NCBI GenBank assembly: GCA_903907305.1
Contig: CAIVNT010000375.1
Coordinates: 1-14,818, forward strand
From: an uncultured Ignavibacteriota bacterium
Lineage (GTDB): Bacteria; Bacteroidota; Ignavibacteria; UBA10030; UBA8401
Direction of reading: 5' to 3'
DNA: 14,818 nt
A program made the translations under genes and the position numbers. Position 1 is the stretch's first letter, and every line of letters begins with the position of its first letter. Positions 14,271 to 14,818 of the stretch are shown here, piece after piece. The notes beneath the pieces are model-generated. The model was not told where the DNA came from. It searched no databases and saw only the letters and a list, made by a program, of their open reading frames with translations.

Positions 14271-14818
14271 ATGGCGGGAAAAATTATAGGAATCGATCTC
14301 GGAACGACGAACTCCGTCGTCTCTGTGATGGAAGGAAATGAACCGGTGGTGATCGCAAACTCAGAGGGTGCGCGCACAACACCGTCCATCGTTGCATTTG
14401 CAAAGAACGGTGAGAGACTTGTCGGCCAGGCTGCTAAACGTCAGTCTGTTACGAACTCCAAGAACACAGTCTACTCCATTAAACGCTTCATGGGACGTTT
14501 CATGAATGAAGTGAATGAAGAGATGAAGCTTGTTCCGTATGATGTCGTTACCGGGGACAACAACACAGCACGCGTAAAGATCGGCGACCGTATCTATTCA
14601 CCGCCAGAGATCTCCGCGATGACATTACAGAAAATGAAACAGACCGCTGAAGATTATCTCGGACAGAAAGTGACTGAAGCGGTCATCACTGTTCCCGCAT
14701 ACTTCAATGACGCACAACGTCAGGCAACGAAAGAAGCAGGCGAGATCGCCGGTTTGATCGTCCGCCGTATCGTGAACGAACCGACCGCGGCAGCTCTTGC
14801 ATACGGTCTCGATAAAGC
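14271..14818 (+). CDS. dnaK: chaperone DnaK (Hsp70), 5' part
   Basis: The first 182 codons of DnaK, cut by the window end. The nucleotide-binding domain begins with GKIIGIDLGTTNSVVSVMEG (phosphate loop 1). Next come RTTPSIVAF, the GERLVGQAAKRQ region and ITVPAYFNDAQRQATKEAGE. It reaches NEPTAAALAYGLDK at the edge. This is the normal order for Hsp70, which folds and protects proteins with DnaJ and GrpE. AGAGGA (14258-14263) stands seven bases before the ATG. No hrcA or grpE precedes it; the gene faces away from birA and starts its own transcript. Upstream lie two palindromes and a sigma-54-like element instead of CIRCE. Confidence 0.98.
   Translation, partial: MAGKIIGIDLGTTNSVVSVMEGNEPVVIANSEGARTTPSIVAFAKNGERLVGQAAKRQSVTNSKNTVYSIKRFMGRFMNEVNEEMKLVPYDVVTGDNNTARVKIGDRIYSPPEISAMTLQKMKQTAEDYLGQKVTEAVITVPAYFNDAQRQATKEAGEIAGLIVRRIVNEPTAAALAYGLDK

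Noticed and set aside
14078..14389. Minus-strand frame across the dnaK promoter and 5' end
   Set aside because: It runs over regulatory DNA and the conserved start of dnaK, and its product shows no recognisable domain.
1..14818. CRISPR array, tRNA or rRNA genes, insertion sequence or phage genes
   Set aside because: No regularly spaced direct repeats, no cloverleaf or rRNA-like stretch and no transposase or integrase frame could be seen; the window is packed with housekeeping genes.

Overview
The window is a 14.8 kb piece of bacterial chromosome of middling GC content with tightly packed genes. It is dominated by one operon for the membrane and connecting parts of respiratory complex I (nuoABCDHIJKLMN). 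It is flanked by a universal stress protein gene and a TPR membrane protein gene on the left. On the right are a minus-strand birA-coaX pair and the start of dnaK. The nuo order without nuoE, nuoF or nuoG, separate nuoC and nuoD genes, and the protein sequences suggest the Bacteroidota/Chlorobiota/Ignavibacteriota group, with Ignavibacteriota-like as my best guess. This is a judgement from memory of the families, not a computed placement.

Layout. Bases 1-103 may hold the tail of an upstream gene whose stop overlaps the start of the stress protein gene (100-675). A one-helix TPR protein follows (756-1445), then a hairpin that looks like a terminator. The eleven nuo genes run from 1558 to 12267, all on the plus strand. 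A perfect 20-bp-stem hairpin separates nuoN from the convergent coaX. coaX (12381-13166) and birA (13200-13991) form a minus-strand pair. A 279-base divergent region then leads to dnaK, which runs off the right edge.

How it works together. NuoB, C, D and I form the connecting arm with iron-sulfur clusters N2, N6a and N6b and the quinone site. NuoH, A, J, K, L, M and N form the proton-pumping membrane arm. The NADH-oxidising module (NuoE, F, G) is not encoded here, so the electron donor is open: ferredoxin, another donor, or a module encoded elsewhere. CoaX and BirA serve cofactor supply (coenzyme A, and biotin attachment).

The genes are mostly ordinary. The less ordinary signals are in the spacers. 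Nearly every nuo spacer longer than about 40 bases carries its own, unrelated hairpin, and two of these share a conserved loop with different but compensated stems. The dnaK upstream region has no CIRCE element. Instead it has two TTTGTCA-type palindromes whose centres are 63 bp apart, and a sequence close to a sigma-54 -24/-12 promoter. I found no CRISPR array, tRNA, rRNA, transposase or phage gene.
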